Below, one piece after another: positions 1 to 9,884 of a stretch of 39,704 nucleotides of DNA. The stretch covers positions 1-39,704 of the forward strand of contig JAJAYP010000165.1 in assembly GCA_026786185.1 (NCBI GenBank), in the 5' to 3' direction. Origin of the DNA: Gemmatimonadaceae bacterium (lineage in GTDB: Bacteria > Gemmatimonadota > Gemmatimonadetes > Gemmatimonadales > Gemmatimonadaceae). Every line of letters starts with the position of its first letter. Position 1 is the stretch's first letter. Below the pieces are notes generated by a model. It was given only the letters and a program-made list of their open reading frames with translations. It was not told where the DNA came from and did not search any database. The translations under genes and the position numbers were made by a program.

Positions 1-91
1 GCCCCCCCCGCTCTGCCCGGCCACGCGCGCTATTGCGGGTTTCACCCAGGGCCCGGGGGGGGCCCCGCGCCCCCCCCCTCTTCTTGTCGTT
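1..91. other. Low-complexity poly-C/poly-G contig edge, probably low-quality assembled sequence
   Basis: C8 and C9 runs and 'gggcccggggggggccccgcgccccccccc' directly at the window edge; no coding signal. Confidence 0.5.
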
Positions 92-526
92 CTACCCCTT
101 CGTCGATGGCTTCGCTCCGCGCGCGTGAGGCTTCGATGCCTTCGGCGCCGCGTGCTCCTTCGCATCCGCTTTCGCCTCGGCCCTCTCCATCGCGGGCGTT
201 TCGTGCGTATTGCTCAGAACCGCGCCCGTGATGGCATCGATCTGCACCTCGTCGATGCCCGACTTTCCCTTCGTCGCGATGTCGAACGAATAGAGCAGCC
301 GCCCGTTCTCGCGCTCCAACTCACCGGACTTGACCTTGCCCTGCGGCACCAGCGCCAGCGCCGTCGCGCGCGCCGTATTGCTCGAGACCTTGGCCTCGGC
401 CTTGAGCTGCGCCATCGTTTCGTGCGCCGATGCCGTCTTCCCTGCCTGCGCCTGGGTGACGGCGGGAAGTGCGACGATGATGGCCATGATGGCCGTCAGG
501 ATCGGGAGTCTGTGATGCGTGTGCAT
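92..526 (-). CDS. PepSY domain-containing secreted protein
   Basis: N-terminal signal peptide (ILTAIMAIIVALPAVTQAQA); PepSY-like 'GELERENGRLLYSFDIATKGKSGIDEVQIDAITGAVL'; last gene of the RND operon. Confidence 0.8.
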   Translation of the reverse strand: MHTHHRLPILTAIMAIIVALPAVTQAQAGKTASAHETMAQLKAEAKVSSNTARATALALVPQGKVKSGELERENGRLLYSFDIATKGKSGIDEVQIDAITGAVLSNTHETPAMERAEAKADAKEHAAPKASKPHARGAKPSTKG

Positions 527-534
527 GGTACCTC

Positions 535-3500
535 TCAGGTGGATGGAATTTCCGCGCTCGCCCTCGCGAGCAGCGGCCGTACGGCCCGTCGACTGCGAAG
601 CGTGTAGTCGCGGCCACGCACCGCGATCAGGAACGCCGGGACGAGATACAGCGTGATCGGCGTGGACAGCGCGAGCCCACCGATGACGGCAAGCGCCAGC
701 GGCCGCTGCATCTCGCTACCGGCGCCGAGACCAAGGGCCAGCGGGAGCAGCCCGACCAGGGTGCACAGCGTCGTCATGAGAATGGGGCGCAATCGCACAC
801 GACCGGCCTCGAGCAGCGCCGGCTCGAGCGATTCGTGCTCCGTGAGCATGCGATGATGCGTGAAGTCCAGAAGGATGATCCCGTTCTTCACGATGAGGCC
901 CACGAGCAGGATCAGCCCCATGAATGACGACACGTTCAGTGGCGTCCCGGTGATCCAAAGGAGCAGCATCGCTCCCACGAACGAGATCGGCGCTGCGGCG
1001 AGGATCACCAGGGGCTCGACGAACGAGCGGAACTGCAGCACCATCACGCCGATCACCGCGGTGACCGCCAGCGCCAGCACGGTGAGCAAGGACCGGAACG
1101 CGTCCGCCTGCCCTGCCGATTGCCCACCGATCTCGACGCGGATACCGCTCGGTGCCGGATGCCTCGAGAGTACGGCACCGACTGCGCGCATCACCGATCC
1201 GAGCGACCCGTTCACGTCGCCTGTCATCGTGATCATCTGCTGCTGGTTCTCGCGCGTGTAGCCAGAGCGAACCTCGGTCGGCGTGAAGCTGGCCAGGGCC
1301 GAGAGTGGTGCCGTGGTGCGGCTCGACGGGATCGCCACCGGCAGGCTGCCGAGGCGAAGGGCGTCGTTGCGCACCACGTCCGGCGCCCGCACGCGCACCT
1401 TGATCGATCGGTCCTGCAGGCGGACCTCGCCCGCATCCACGCCGAGCAATGCGCCATTGACGGACGCGCCGACCTGGTCCGGCGTGAGCCCGAGCCGATT
1501 CGCCGCGACATTGTTGATCCGCATCATCAGCTCGGGTGACTGCTCGCTCACGCCGTCGAAGAAGTCCTCGAGTCCGGGCACCGCTGTCATGTCCGGCTCG
1601 AGCGAACGGGCATATGCCTCGATCGCGCCCAGATCCGGCCCGAACAGCTTGATCTCCACCGGCCGCGCGGCGCCGGCCAGATCGTTGATCACGTCGCTCA
1701 GGATCTGGACGAACTCGATGCGCAGACGCGGGACAGCGGACTCGATCTTCACGCGGACATCGTCGATCACCTGGGCGCTCGAGCGTCGCCGATCGCCCGA
1801 CGGCGTGAGCCGCGCCACGATGTCGCCACGATTCTGCTCGGTGGCGAACAGGCCGAGCTCCGCACCCGTGCGCCGCGAGATCCCGGCGACTTCCGGGGTC
1901 GCCAGCAGGATCTCTTCCGCGACGTGCACCATGCGGTCCGTCTCGACGAGCGCCGTCCCACCGGGAGTGAAGTAGTCGAGCACGAACGCTCCCTCGTCGA
2001 TCTCCGGCAGGAATCCCGTCGGCACGAACCGGTAGACGACGACGCCGCCGACGATCATGAGCGCGGCGCCGACGAGCATGACGCGCGTGTGCCGCAGTGC
2101 GCGTGCGAGCGTTCTCGTGTATCGGTCCGCCAGCGCGTCGACCGCCTGGCCGATGGCGGCGAGCGCTCCGCGGCGCCGCGGAGCCCTGTCGTCCCGCACA
2201 CGATGCGCCGTGTCGCCCGCGGCACCAGACCCGGACGGCTCCGCCTCGAGGAACGCCTCGGCGAGCAGGGGGATGATCGTGACCGCGAGCACGAGCGAGA
2301 CCAGGACCGCGATCGTGAGTGTCACGGACAGCGCCGCGAAGAACTGGCCCACGACGCCCTGCAGCAATCGCAGCGGGAGGAACACGACCACCGTCGTGAC
2401 GGTCGAGGTGGTCACCGGCACGATCAGCTCCTGTACCGCTTCACGGATCGCCTGGCCGCGATCGGGGGTGAAGCCGAGATGCCGCACGATGTTCTCGCTG
2501 ATCACGACGGCGTCGTCGATCACGATGCCGATCGCGATCGCCATGGCGCCCAGCGTCATGAGATTGAATGTCTGCCCGACGAGCGACATCACGAACACGG
2601 TGATGGCGAGCGTGAGCGGAATGGACGCCGCGCTGATCGCGGTGATGCGGCCGCGACGGAGGAAGAGGAAGAGGATGATCACGGCGAGCACCGCGCCGAT
2701 GAGCATCGCATCGCGAACGGAGGCCGTCGCCTCCCGGACGAGCGATGCCTGGTCGTACACCGGCTTGAGGATCATGCCCGCCGGCAGTGAGTGGCGAACG
2801 GTCTCGGCCACCCGCGCCACACTGTCGGCGATCGCCACCGTGTTGCCGCCGGCCTGCCGCGTGATGTTGAGGAGCGCGGCGGGCTTTCCATCTCCCGCCA
2901 CGATGCGCACGTGATCCTCCGTTCCCGGCACGACGGTCGCTACATCCCGCACCCTGAGCCCGCGACCCACGACCACGTTCGCGATGTCCTCGGCGGTCGT
3001 CGCTTCCTGCGCCGTCACCACGAGGTACTGCTTGTAGTCCTGTGCCACCCGTCCCACCGCCGCGACCGTGGTGGAGGCGCGGATCGCACTCGCGATGTCC
3101 TGGTACGAGAGCCCCTGCTCCGCGAGGCGCACCGGTTCGGCGATCACCTGGATCTCACGGATGTCGGACGCCTGCACCTCCACCCGCCCGACACCGGGTA
3201 CGCGAGAGAGAAGCGGTCGGATTCGGTAGCGCGCGATGTCGTACAGCGTCGCGGGATCGCCGCCTTCCAGGTTGTACGAGATGACCGGAAAGAGCGCCGG
3301 CGACAGCCGCTCCACCTGAACCTCGAGACCAGGCGGCAGCGCCGATACCGCCTGATTGACCCGCGACTGCGTCTGCTGCAGCGCGAATGCCATGTCGGTG
3401 TTCGGGGCGAACGTCACCGATATCTCGCTGGCGCCGCGGATGGAGCGCGACTGCACGCGCGTCACGCCCGCGATCACACCGACCGCTTCCTCCAGTGGCT

Positions 3501-3735
3501 GGGTGATGGAGAAGACCACCTGCCGAGCGCCAAGGGCGGTGCCCTCCGCCACGATGGTGATGCGCGGAAACTGGAGCTCGGGATAGATCGCCGACGGGAG
3601 CATGAGTCCCGCCCGGATGCCTGCGGCGCATAGCAGCGCGACGGCGAGGTAGACGAAGCGACGTTGACTGCCGACGGCGCCGGCAAGCGACCCGCGCTCC
3701 GGGACCGCGGCGTCGCCGGGCAGCGGGCCGCTCAT
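535..3735 (-). CDS. Efflux RND transporter permease subunit (AcrB/CusA superfamily)
   Basis: 1066 aa; 'AIGIVIDDAVVISENIVRHLG' RND TM4-type motif, two large periplasmic loops, 'GLIVKNGIILLDFTHH' C-terminal repeat. Confidence 0.95.
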   Translation of the reverse strand: MSGPLPGDAAVPERGSLAGAVGSQRRFVYLAVALLCAAGIRAGLMLPSAIYPELQFPRITIVAEGTALGARQVVFSITQPLEEAVGVIAGVTRVQSRSIRGASEISVTFAPNTDMAFALQQTQSRVNQAVSALPPGLEVQVERLSPALFPVISYNLEGGDPATLYDIARYRIRPLLSRVPGVGRVEVQASDIREIQVIAEPVRLAEQGLSYQDIASAIRASTTVAAVGRVAQDYKQYLVVTAQEATTAEDIANVVVGRGLRVRDVATVVPGTEDHVRIVAGDGKPAALLNITRQAGGNTVAIADSVARVAETVRHSLPAGMILKPVYDQASLVREATASVRDAMLIGAVLAVIILFLFLRRGRITAISAASIPLTLAITVFVMSLVGQTFNLMTLGAMAIAIGIVIDDAVVISENIVRHLGFTPDRGQAIREAVQELIVPVTTSTVTTVVVFLPLRLLQGVVGQFFAALSVTLTIAVLVSLVLAVTIIPLLAEAFLEAEPSGSGAAGDTAHRVRDDRAPRRRGALAAIGQAVDALADRYTRTLARALRHTRVMLVGAALMIVGGVVVYRFVPTGFLPEIDEGAFVLDYFTPGGTALVETDRMVHVAEEILLATPEVAGISRRTGAELGLFATEQNRGDIVARLTPSGDRRRSSAQVIDDVRVKIESAVPRLRIEFVQILSDVINDLAGAARPVEIKLFGPDLGAIEAYARSLEPDMTAVPGLEDFFDGVSEQSPELMMRINNVAANRLGLTPDQVGASVNGALLGVDAGEVRLQDRSIKVRVRAPDVVRNDALRLGSLPVAIPSSRTTAPLSALASFTPTEVRSGYTRENQQQMITMTGDVNGSLGSVMRAVGAVLSRHPAPSGIRVEIGGQSAGQADAFRSLLTVLALAVTAVIGVMVLQFRSFVEPLVILAAAPISFVGAMLLLWITGTPLNVSSFMGLILLVGLIVKNGIILLDFTHHRMLTEHESLEPALLEAGRVRLRPILMTTLCTLVGLLPLALGLGAGSEMQRPLALAVIGGLALSTPITLYLVPAFLIAVRGRDYTLRSRRAVRPLLARASAEIPST

Positions 3736-4832
3736 GGCCGCGCGGCTGCGGAGCGCGAGACTCGCGCGCTGTCCGCCAGCCCGTAGGCGCCCGTGGTGAC
3801 GACCCGTTCCCCTCCTCGGAGACCCGAGAGAATTTCCGCCCTCGTGCTCGTCCGGCCGCCGAGCGTCACCTCGCGCGCGCGTGCGATGCCCGCAGGGTCC
3901 ACCACGAAGACCCTGAACCGACCCGGCTGGTCGGTAGGGACCAGTGCCTCCACCGGGACCACGACCGCGTCGGCTCGCACCTCCACCGCGATCGAGCCGG
4001 TCACGCTCTCACCCAGCCGGAGCGCGCGCACCGGCGTGGCGACATGCACCCGCACCTGCACCGACCGCGACCCGCTGTCCACGATCGCGCCCACCGATTC
4101 GACGATGCCGAGTCCGAGCGACCGGTCATCGATCGCGTCACCCGACGACAGCTCGACCCGCCTGCCCGGGAGCACGGCGCTCGCCTCGGCCGGCGCGAGC
4201 GCCAGGACGACGTCGAAGGTGCGCGGGTCGGCGATCTCGACCAGCACCTGTCCGGCGTCGGCGGCGGCGCCGAGCACCGCGACCATGCGCGTGATTACGC
4301 CGTGCATCGGCGAGCGCAGCACCGAGAGCCGTGCGGCGCGCGAGGATACCAACGCATCGCTGCGTGCCTTCGCCAACTCCGCGGCCGCCGCCTCCACATC
4401 CTTTCGTGGGAGAATTCCCTCGTTGGCGAGGCGCTGCGCGCGTTCCTGGTTGCGTTGCGCGGCCGCGAGCGCGGCGCGGCTCGCCGCCGCCGCCGCGTCG
4501 AAGGGCGCCTGCTCGAACTCGACGAGCGGCTGACCCGCCGTGACGCGCTCGCCCTCCGCCACGTACACGCGCGAAATTCGCGTCGGGGCCGGTGCGCTGA
4601 GCGCGGCCTGATGTCCCGGACGCCCCACGACGCTCCCGATCGCGGAGAGCGTGCGCGTCATCGGCTCGACCGACACGATGGCTGTCGTGACCGCAACGAG
4701 CGGCATCGCAGGTTCTCCCGCCGTCTCGTCCGATGTTCCGCAGGCGATGACGGAGAGTGCGAGCGCCGCCGACGCCATGATGACGGGCGTCGCGGACCGA
4801 CGGCGACCATGAGTCCTGCGCGAGACGATCAT
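3732..4832 (-). CDS. Efflux RND transporter periplasmic adaptor (membrane fusion) subunit
   Basis: Lipoprotein-like N-terminus (ALSVIAC), 'ISRVYVAEGERVTAGQPLVEFEQ' biotinyl-lipoyl-like domain; 4-bp overlap with the permease gene. Confidence 0.92.
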   Translation of the reverse strand: MIVSRRTHGRRRSATPVIMASAALALSVIACGTSDETAGEPAMPLVAVTTAIVSVEPMTRTLSAIGSVVGRPGHQAALSAPAPTRISRVYVAEGERVTAGQPLVEFEQAPFDAAAAASRAALAAAQRNQERAQRLANEGILPRKDVEAAAAELAKARSDALVSSRAARLSVLRSPMHGVITRMVAVLGAAADAGQVLVEIADPRTFDVVLALAPAEASAVLPGRRVELSSGDAIDDRSLGLGIVESVGAIVDSGSRSVQVRVHVATPVRALRLGESVTGSIAVEVRADAVVVPVEALVPTDQPGRFRVFVVDPAGIARAREVTLGGRTSTRAEILSGLRGGERVVTTGAYGLADSARVSRSAAARP

Positions 4833-6154
4833 TCCGGCGGCGGTGACTGGGTGAGCGCGCGTAGCTCGGACTCCACCGTCAGTAGCGCTGCCGTGTCGGT
4901 GATGTACTGCCCCATGACCTCGCGCGCGCTCCGGCGTGCCTCCAGCACCGCGGGAAGCGCCGATGCGCCCTCGCGGTAGGCGACGAGCGATCTCGTCGCC
5001 ACACGTTCGGCGCGAATCACGAGATCGCGGTCGCGGGCGATGCGCTCCCGAAGGGAACTGCGCTCGCGCAAGCGGTCGATGACTCGCTGCCGCACCAGCA
5101 GGCGCGTCACGGCGAGATCGGCGTGGGCCCGATCGCGCTCCGCCCGGGCCACGGCGATTGGTCCCTGGTTGCGATTCAGAAATGGCAGCGGGATCGACAC
5201 GCCGATCAGCGGGAGCGCGCGGTTCTGGTCATTCGATCCGGGATCGCCCCACTCTACTCCTGCTTGCAGGGATGGCACTCCGATGACGTTCCGTCGCTCG
5301 CGGACCATCGCGAGCTCGGCCGCCTCGAGCGTCGCCTCTGCCGCGGCGATGCCCGGCGCGGCGCTGGCTGTCATCGGTGCGCCGGCAGTGCGTGACGCGC
5401 CCCTGGCTGCGCTGTCCGGCTCGATCAGCCGCCGGCCCTCATCCCCGGGTGCGGGCAGGAGCGAGTCGGCCAGCACGATCGTGGCGCCGTCCGCCCCGAT
5501 GCCCATGAGCGTCTGCACGGTGAGCACGGCGCTCAGGTACATCGCCGAATCCGCCGCTGCCACGTTCGATTGCTGGCCCGCGATGATGGTCGCGAGATCG
5601 ACGTCGAGGTCGCTCGCATCGCCCGCATCACGACGAGCCACGGTCATCGCGCGAAGTGCACCCGCGTCACGGGCTGTCGTGCGCGAGAGGCGAAGCCTGG
5701 CCTGCGCCGCAAGCGCCATCGTGTAGGTGGTGTCGACGTCCATCGTCGCCATCGCTCGCTCGGACGCGAAGCGCAGCCGCGCCGCGCGAACCGTCGCCGC
5801 AGCCGCGCCGACCCGTGAGCGGCGGGACGAGGGCAATTCGATCGGGACGTCGAGAAGCAGGTGCTTCCGGGGCGGCGACTGGGAGTACGTCGCGGCGACC
5901 GACGGATTCGGCAGCGCCCTGGCCGTGATCAGCGCGGCGCGCGCCGCGGCCGTGTCCGCACGCGCGAGCGTGACACGCGGCCCCGCGAGAAGTGCGGCCC
6001 GATTCGCGTCCGCGCGCGTGACGTGCATCTGCGCGCTCGCGGCGTGTGGCAATCCGGCGAGCAGAAGGACGGCGGCAGCCAGCAGGCGCTGCGAGTGTGG
6101 TGACGAGGGATGGGCCACCGTCGGAACGCTAGTGCGGCGACCTGTCAGCATCAT
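4829..6154 (-). CDS. TolC family outer membrane efflux protein
   Basis: Signal peptide and 'ALPNPSVAATYSQSP', 'GVSIPLPFLNRNQGPIAVARAERDRA' typical of TolC/CzcC; overlaps the adaptor gene by 4 bp. Confidence 0.92.
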   Translation of the reverse strand: MMLTGRRTSVPTVAHPSSPHSQRLLAAAVLLLAGLPHAASAQMHVTRADANRAALLAGPRVTLARADTAAARAALITARALPNPSVAATYSQSPPRKHLLLDVPIELPSSRRSRVGAAAATVRAARLRFASERAMATMDVDTTYTMALAAQARLRLSRTTARDAGALRAMTVARRDAGDASDLDVDLATIIAGQQSNVAAADSAMYLSAVLTVQTLMGIGADGATIVLADSLLPAPGDEGRRLIEPDSAARGASRTAGAPMTASAAPGIAAAEATLEAAELAMVRERRNVIGVPSLQAGVEWGDPGSNDQNRALPLIGVSIPLPFLNRNQGPIAVARAERDRAHADLAVTRLLVRQRVIDRLRERSSLRERIARDRDLVIRAERVATRSLVAYREGASALPAVLEARRSAREVMGQYITDTAALLTVESELRALTQSPPPE

Positions 6155-6167
6155 GACAGCGGTGCCG

Positions 6168-7478
6168 CTATGTCGGCGCGTGCTCCGGCAGCTGGGCGTT
6201 CAGGAACGCCACCGTCACGCGCACCCCCTGCCCGGGCTCCGAGACGATGCGCAGGCGCGCCCCGTGCGCCGATGCGATCCACTGGGCGATGGAGAGGCCC
6301 AGCCCCGCGCCACCAACCCGCGAGCGGGCCGGGTCGCCGCGGTAGAATCGCTCGAGCACGTGGGGAAGCTGGTGTGCGGGAATGCCGCAGCCGGAGTCCT
6401 CCACGGTGAGAGTCGGCTGCGGCTCGGGCTGAACGCGCACCCGCACCGTGCCGCCCGACGCGGTGAACTTCACGGCGTTGTCCAGCAGGATCACCACGAG
6501 CTCACGCACGAGCAGAGCGTCGCCAACGATGGGCGTCTCCTCGAACTCATCCACCGCCAGTGTCACACCGGTGGCATGCGCCAGCGTGCGCACCGAGACG
6601 GCCGCGTCCAGTACGACATCGTCGAGGAAGAAGCGGGCGCGCGCGACCGGACGTTCCCCCGCATCCGCTCGCGCGAGCGTGAGCAGGTCGTCCACCACGC
6701 GGCCGAGCCGCGCTGCCTCGTGGCCCATGCCACGCAGTGCGGCCGCGTACTCCGATGGCGTTCGCTCTGCCTGGAGCGCGACGTCCGCTCGCGTGCGCAG
6801 CACCGCGATGGGGGTGCGCAGCTCGTGTGCCGCGTCGGCCATGAAGCGTCGCGTGTACGCGATGGAGCGCTCCACCGGCGCGGTGGACTTCCGCACGAGG
6901 AAGTACCCGCCGCCGAGCACCAGCACCACGGCAGCAAGCGCCGCAGCTCCGAAAGCGGCGATGAGCGCCGCGTACCGGTCGCCCAGCTCGACATTGTCGG
7001 CCACGGCCACTGCGACGAGCAGTTGTCCCGACGCGAGGCGAAATCGCTCGGCGTGCAGCGACAGCGTGTGGTCCCGCTCGAGATCCTGCTCATCCGAGTG
7101 CACGCCGGTGGCGGCAGCCTGCCGCGCCGCCGCGCGGATCCAGTCGGTCGCCGACGTCGGCGTGACCGGCACGCCGGCGCTGTCGAGCAGGTAGAGCGCG
7201 CGGTCGGGAATGTGAATCTCGTCCACGGCGTCCACCACGTCGCCGCGCGCACCCTTCGACTCGCGCTCGCGGATGCGTGCCGCATTCACGAGTTCGTGCG
7301 ATGCCGCCGCCAGCGAATCGCTGAGCTGTCGTGCGAACTGGGCGTGGATCGCCGCGTACAGCCCGCTGCCCAGCAACAGGAGGATGAGTCCGAACGTCGC
7401 GGCATACCACGCCGTCAGTCGGCGGCGGAGTTGCACCAGCGGCTGGACAACCAGCGCCGCGCCGCCCTGTTCCGTCAC
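6168..7478 (-). CDS. Two-component sensor histidine kinase
   Basis: 'FMADAAHELRTPIAVLRTRADVAL' HisKA; 'LLDNAVKFT', 'VEDSGCGIP', 'GGAGLGLSIAQWI' HATPase motifs; two TM segments. Confidence 0.96.
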   Translation of the reverse strand: MTEQGGAALVVQPLVQLRRRLTAWYAATFGLILLLLGSGLYAAIHAQFARQLSDSLAAASHELVNAARIRERESKGARGDVVDAVDEIHIPDRALYLLDSAGVPVTPTSATDWIRAAARQAAATGVHSDEQDLERDHTLSLHAERFRLASGQLLVAVAVADNVELGDRYAALIAAFGAAALAAVVLVLGGGYFLVRKSTAPVERSIAYTRRFMADAAHELRTPIAVLRTRADVALQAERTPSEYAAALRGMGHEAARLGRVVDDLLTLARADAGERPVARARFFLDDVVLDAAVSVRTLAHATGVTLAVDEFEETPIVGDALLVRELVVILLDNAVKFTASGGTVRVRVQPEPQPTLTVEDSGCGIPAHQLPHVLERFYRGDPARSRVGGAGLGLSIAQWIASAHGARLRIVSEPGQGVRVTVAFLNAQLPEHAPT

Positions 7479-8143
7479 GGGCCGAGGCGGTATCCGGCGC
7501 CGCGCATGGTGTGAATCAGCTTCGGCTCGAAGTCGTCGTCGATCTTGCGGCGTAGCCGCCGAACCAGCACTTCGAGCACGTTGGTGAAAGGGTCATGATT
7601 GTCGTCCCAGACGTGCGCCGTGATCGTCGCGCGATCCAGCACCTCGTCCGGATGCAGCGCGAAGCATTCGAGCAACGCGAACTCCTTGGCGGTCAGCTCG
7701 ATCACTCGGTCACCCCGATGCGCACGCCGTGCCGCGAGGTCGATCTCCAGGTCGGCGATCGTCACCGTACGCGGCGCGAGCGCCGGCCGTCGTCGCGCGA
7801 GCGCCCGGACGCGCGCGCGAAGCTCCTGCAGGGCGAACGGCTTGGTGAGATAGTCGTCGGCACCGGCGTCGAGCCCCACGACACGATCCTCCACGGCATC
7901 ACGCGCCGTGAGCATGAGAATGGGCGTCGTGAGTCCGATGTCGCGGAGCGAACGACAGAGCGCGAAGCCCGAGCCGCCGGGGAGCATGACGTCCAGGATC
8001 ATCACGTCCTGTTCCTCGAGTCGCGCGCTCCGAAGGCCGGCAGCGAAATCGGCGGCGATCAGCACCACGGCCCCGATGCCGCGCAATCCCGCCGCCACTT
8101 CGCGTGCGAGCTCGGCATCATCCTCCACGAGCAGCACACGCAT
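7475..8143 (-). CDS. OmpR-family response regulator transcription factor
   Basis: Start set at MRVLLVEDDAELAREV; 'DVMILDVMLPGGSG' receiver phospho-Asp; 'VRRLRRKIDDDFEPKLIHTMRGAGYRL' wHTH; 4-bp overlap with the kinase gene. Confidence 0.95.
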   Translation of the reverse strand: MRVLLVEDDAELAREVAAGLRGIGAVVLIAADFAAGLRSARLEEQDVMILDVMLPGGSGFALCRSLRDIGLTTPILMLTARDAVEDRVVGLDAGADDYLTKPFALQELRARVRALARRRPALAPRTVTIADLEIDLAARRAHRGDRVIELTAKEFALLECFALHPDEVLDRATITAHVWDDNHDPFTNVLEVLVRRLRRKIDDDFEPKLIHTMRGAGYRLGP

Positions 8144-8271
8144 CAGGGCGGCGGATTCTGAACGGACATGACTCGACTGCGGGAAGGGCTCGCGAGGGAT
8201 GGCTTCGTGCAACTTGCAGCCCGCACGGTCGGCACGCCATCGTTGACTCTCACCGACTCCCGGAGATCCTC

Positions 8272-9705
8272 ATGGTTCGCCTGCACCGGTCGCTGCTCCT
8301 CTGCACACTCGTCGTGGCGTCTGCTGGCGCGCAACAGCGTCCCGCGCTGACTCCGCATCAGCGACTCGCGCGCGATGTGTATCGCGAGCTGATCGAGATC
8401 AACACCGCCGATTCTGTCGGGTCGGTCACGCGCGCTGCGCAGGCGATGGCACGCCGCTTCCGCGCGGCGGGCTTTCCCGCACGTGACGTGCAGGTCCTCA
8501 TTCCGCCGGGCAAGCCCACGAAGGGCAATCTCGTCGTGCGATACCGCGGGCGAGGTGGCCCGAACGTCGCCAGGCCCATCCTGTTGCTCGCCCATCTGGA
8601 CGTCGTCGCTGCGCTTCGTACCGATTGGACGATCGATCCGTTCGTGCTGACGGAACGCGACGGCTATTTCTATGGCCGCGGCACCAGCGACGACAAGGCG
8701 ATGGCGGCGATCTTCGTCGCCAACCTGATTCGCGATCGGAAGAATGGCTGGGTCCCCGACCGCGACGTCATTCTCGCCCTCACGGCGGACGAGGAGGGAG
8801 GCGACGCCAACGGCGTGGATTTCCTGCTGGACCGCCATCGTCCACTGATCGATGCGGCGTACGCCATCAACGAAGGCGGCGGCGGTTCACTGCGTGACGG
8901 GAAGCCGTTCTTCAACACGGTGCAAGCCGCGGAAAAGGTCTACGCGGACTTCACGCTCACGGCGAGGAACCGGGGCGGACACTCGAGCGTGCCACGGTCG
9001 GACAATGCGATCTACCAGCTCGTCGATGCCCTGGCGCGCGTGGCGCAGCACCGGTTTCCCGTGCAGCTCAACGAGGTGTCTCGTACGTTCTTCGAGCGTA
9101 CGGCAGCGCTGGAGTCGCCTGCCCTGGCCGCCGCCATGCGAGCCGTCGTCGCCGATGCGTCCGACGCTGCTGCGGTCTCGGTGCTCGAGCGCGATCCCCG
9201 CTACAACTCCATGCTGCGCACCACCTGCGTGGCCACGCGGCTCAGCGGCGGGCACGCGTACAACGCACTGCCGCAGACCGCGACGGCCAACGTGAATTGT
9301 CGCATCGTGCCCACGTCCAACCCGCGCGAAGCACGTGAGGCACTCATGCGCGTGATCGCCGACACCGGCGTCGCGATCAGCGAGACGATCGCGCTCGGCG
9401 ATCGCGCCGACGCGATTCCGAGCCCGCTCACGGCGGAGATCATGGATCCGGTCACCACCATCACCGGCGAGTTGTTCGGTCCCGGTGTGCCGGTCATCCC
9501 CGTGATGTCCACGGGCGCCACCGACGGCCGCATCCTTCGCTCGGCGGGCATCCCCACATACGGCGTGAGTGGACTGTTCGGCGACCCGAACGACTCGCGT
9601 GCGCACGGCCGCGACGAACGGATGCTCGTGAAATCGTACTATGACGGCCTAGAGTTCCTCGACCGGCTCGTGCATCGCCTGGCCGGCGGGAGGCCGATCA
9701 CCTGA
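8272..9705 (+). CDS. M20 family metallopeptidase (secreted)
   Basis: 'LLAHLDVVAALRTDWTIDPFVLTERDGYFYGRGTSDDKAMAA' M20 metal-site motif; signal peptide from MVRLHRSLLLCTLVVASAGAQ. Confidence 0.93.
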   Translation: MVRLHRSLLLCTLVVASAGAQQRPALTPHQRLARDVYRELIEINTADSVGSVTRAAQAMARRFRAAGFPARDVQVLIPPGKPTKGNLVVRYRGRGGPNVARPILLLAHLDVVAALRTDWTIDPFVLTERDGYFYGRGTSDDKAMAAIFVANLIRDRKNGWVPDRDVILALTADEEGGDANGVDFLLDRHRPLIDAAYAINEGGGGSLRDGKPFFNTVQAAEKVYADFTLTARNRGGHSSVPRSDNAIYQLVDALARVAQHRFPVQLNEVSRTFFERTAALESPALAAAMRAVVADASDAAAVSVLERDPRYNSMLRTTCVATRLSGGHAYNALPQTATANVNCRIVPTSNPREAREALMRVIADTGVAISETIALGDRADAIPSPLTAEIMDPVTTITGELFGPGVPVIPVMSTGATDGRILRSAGIPTYGVSGLFGDPNDSRAHGRDERMLVKSYYDGLEFLDRLVHRLAGGRPIT

Positions 9706-9732
9706 CCGCGTACGCGTAGATGAAACGAAGCG

Positions 9733-9760
9733 AGCCCGCCGGAATGCTTCCCGGCGAGCT
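9733..9760 (+). terminator. GC-rich stem-loop after the M20 peptidase gene
   Basis: agc-c-CGCCGG-aatgcttc-CCGGCG-a-gct; 6-bp core stem plus outer 3 bp; no clear U tract. Confidence 0.4.
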
Positions 9761-9884
9761 CTGCGCCTGTGCCCTCTCTCGTAAGTGCTTCGCTCCGGAC
9801 GGTGGCGCGCATCACTGCAAGGCATGTCGCGCGCCACGAGGTCGCTGGGTGCACGACTCTCGTGCGCCCACGTATCATTCCGAC

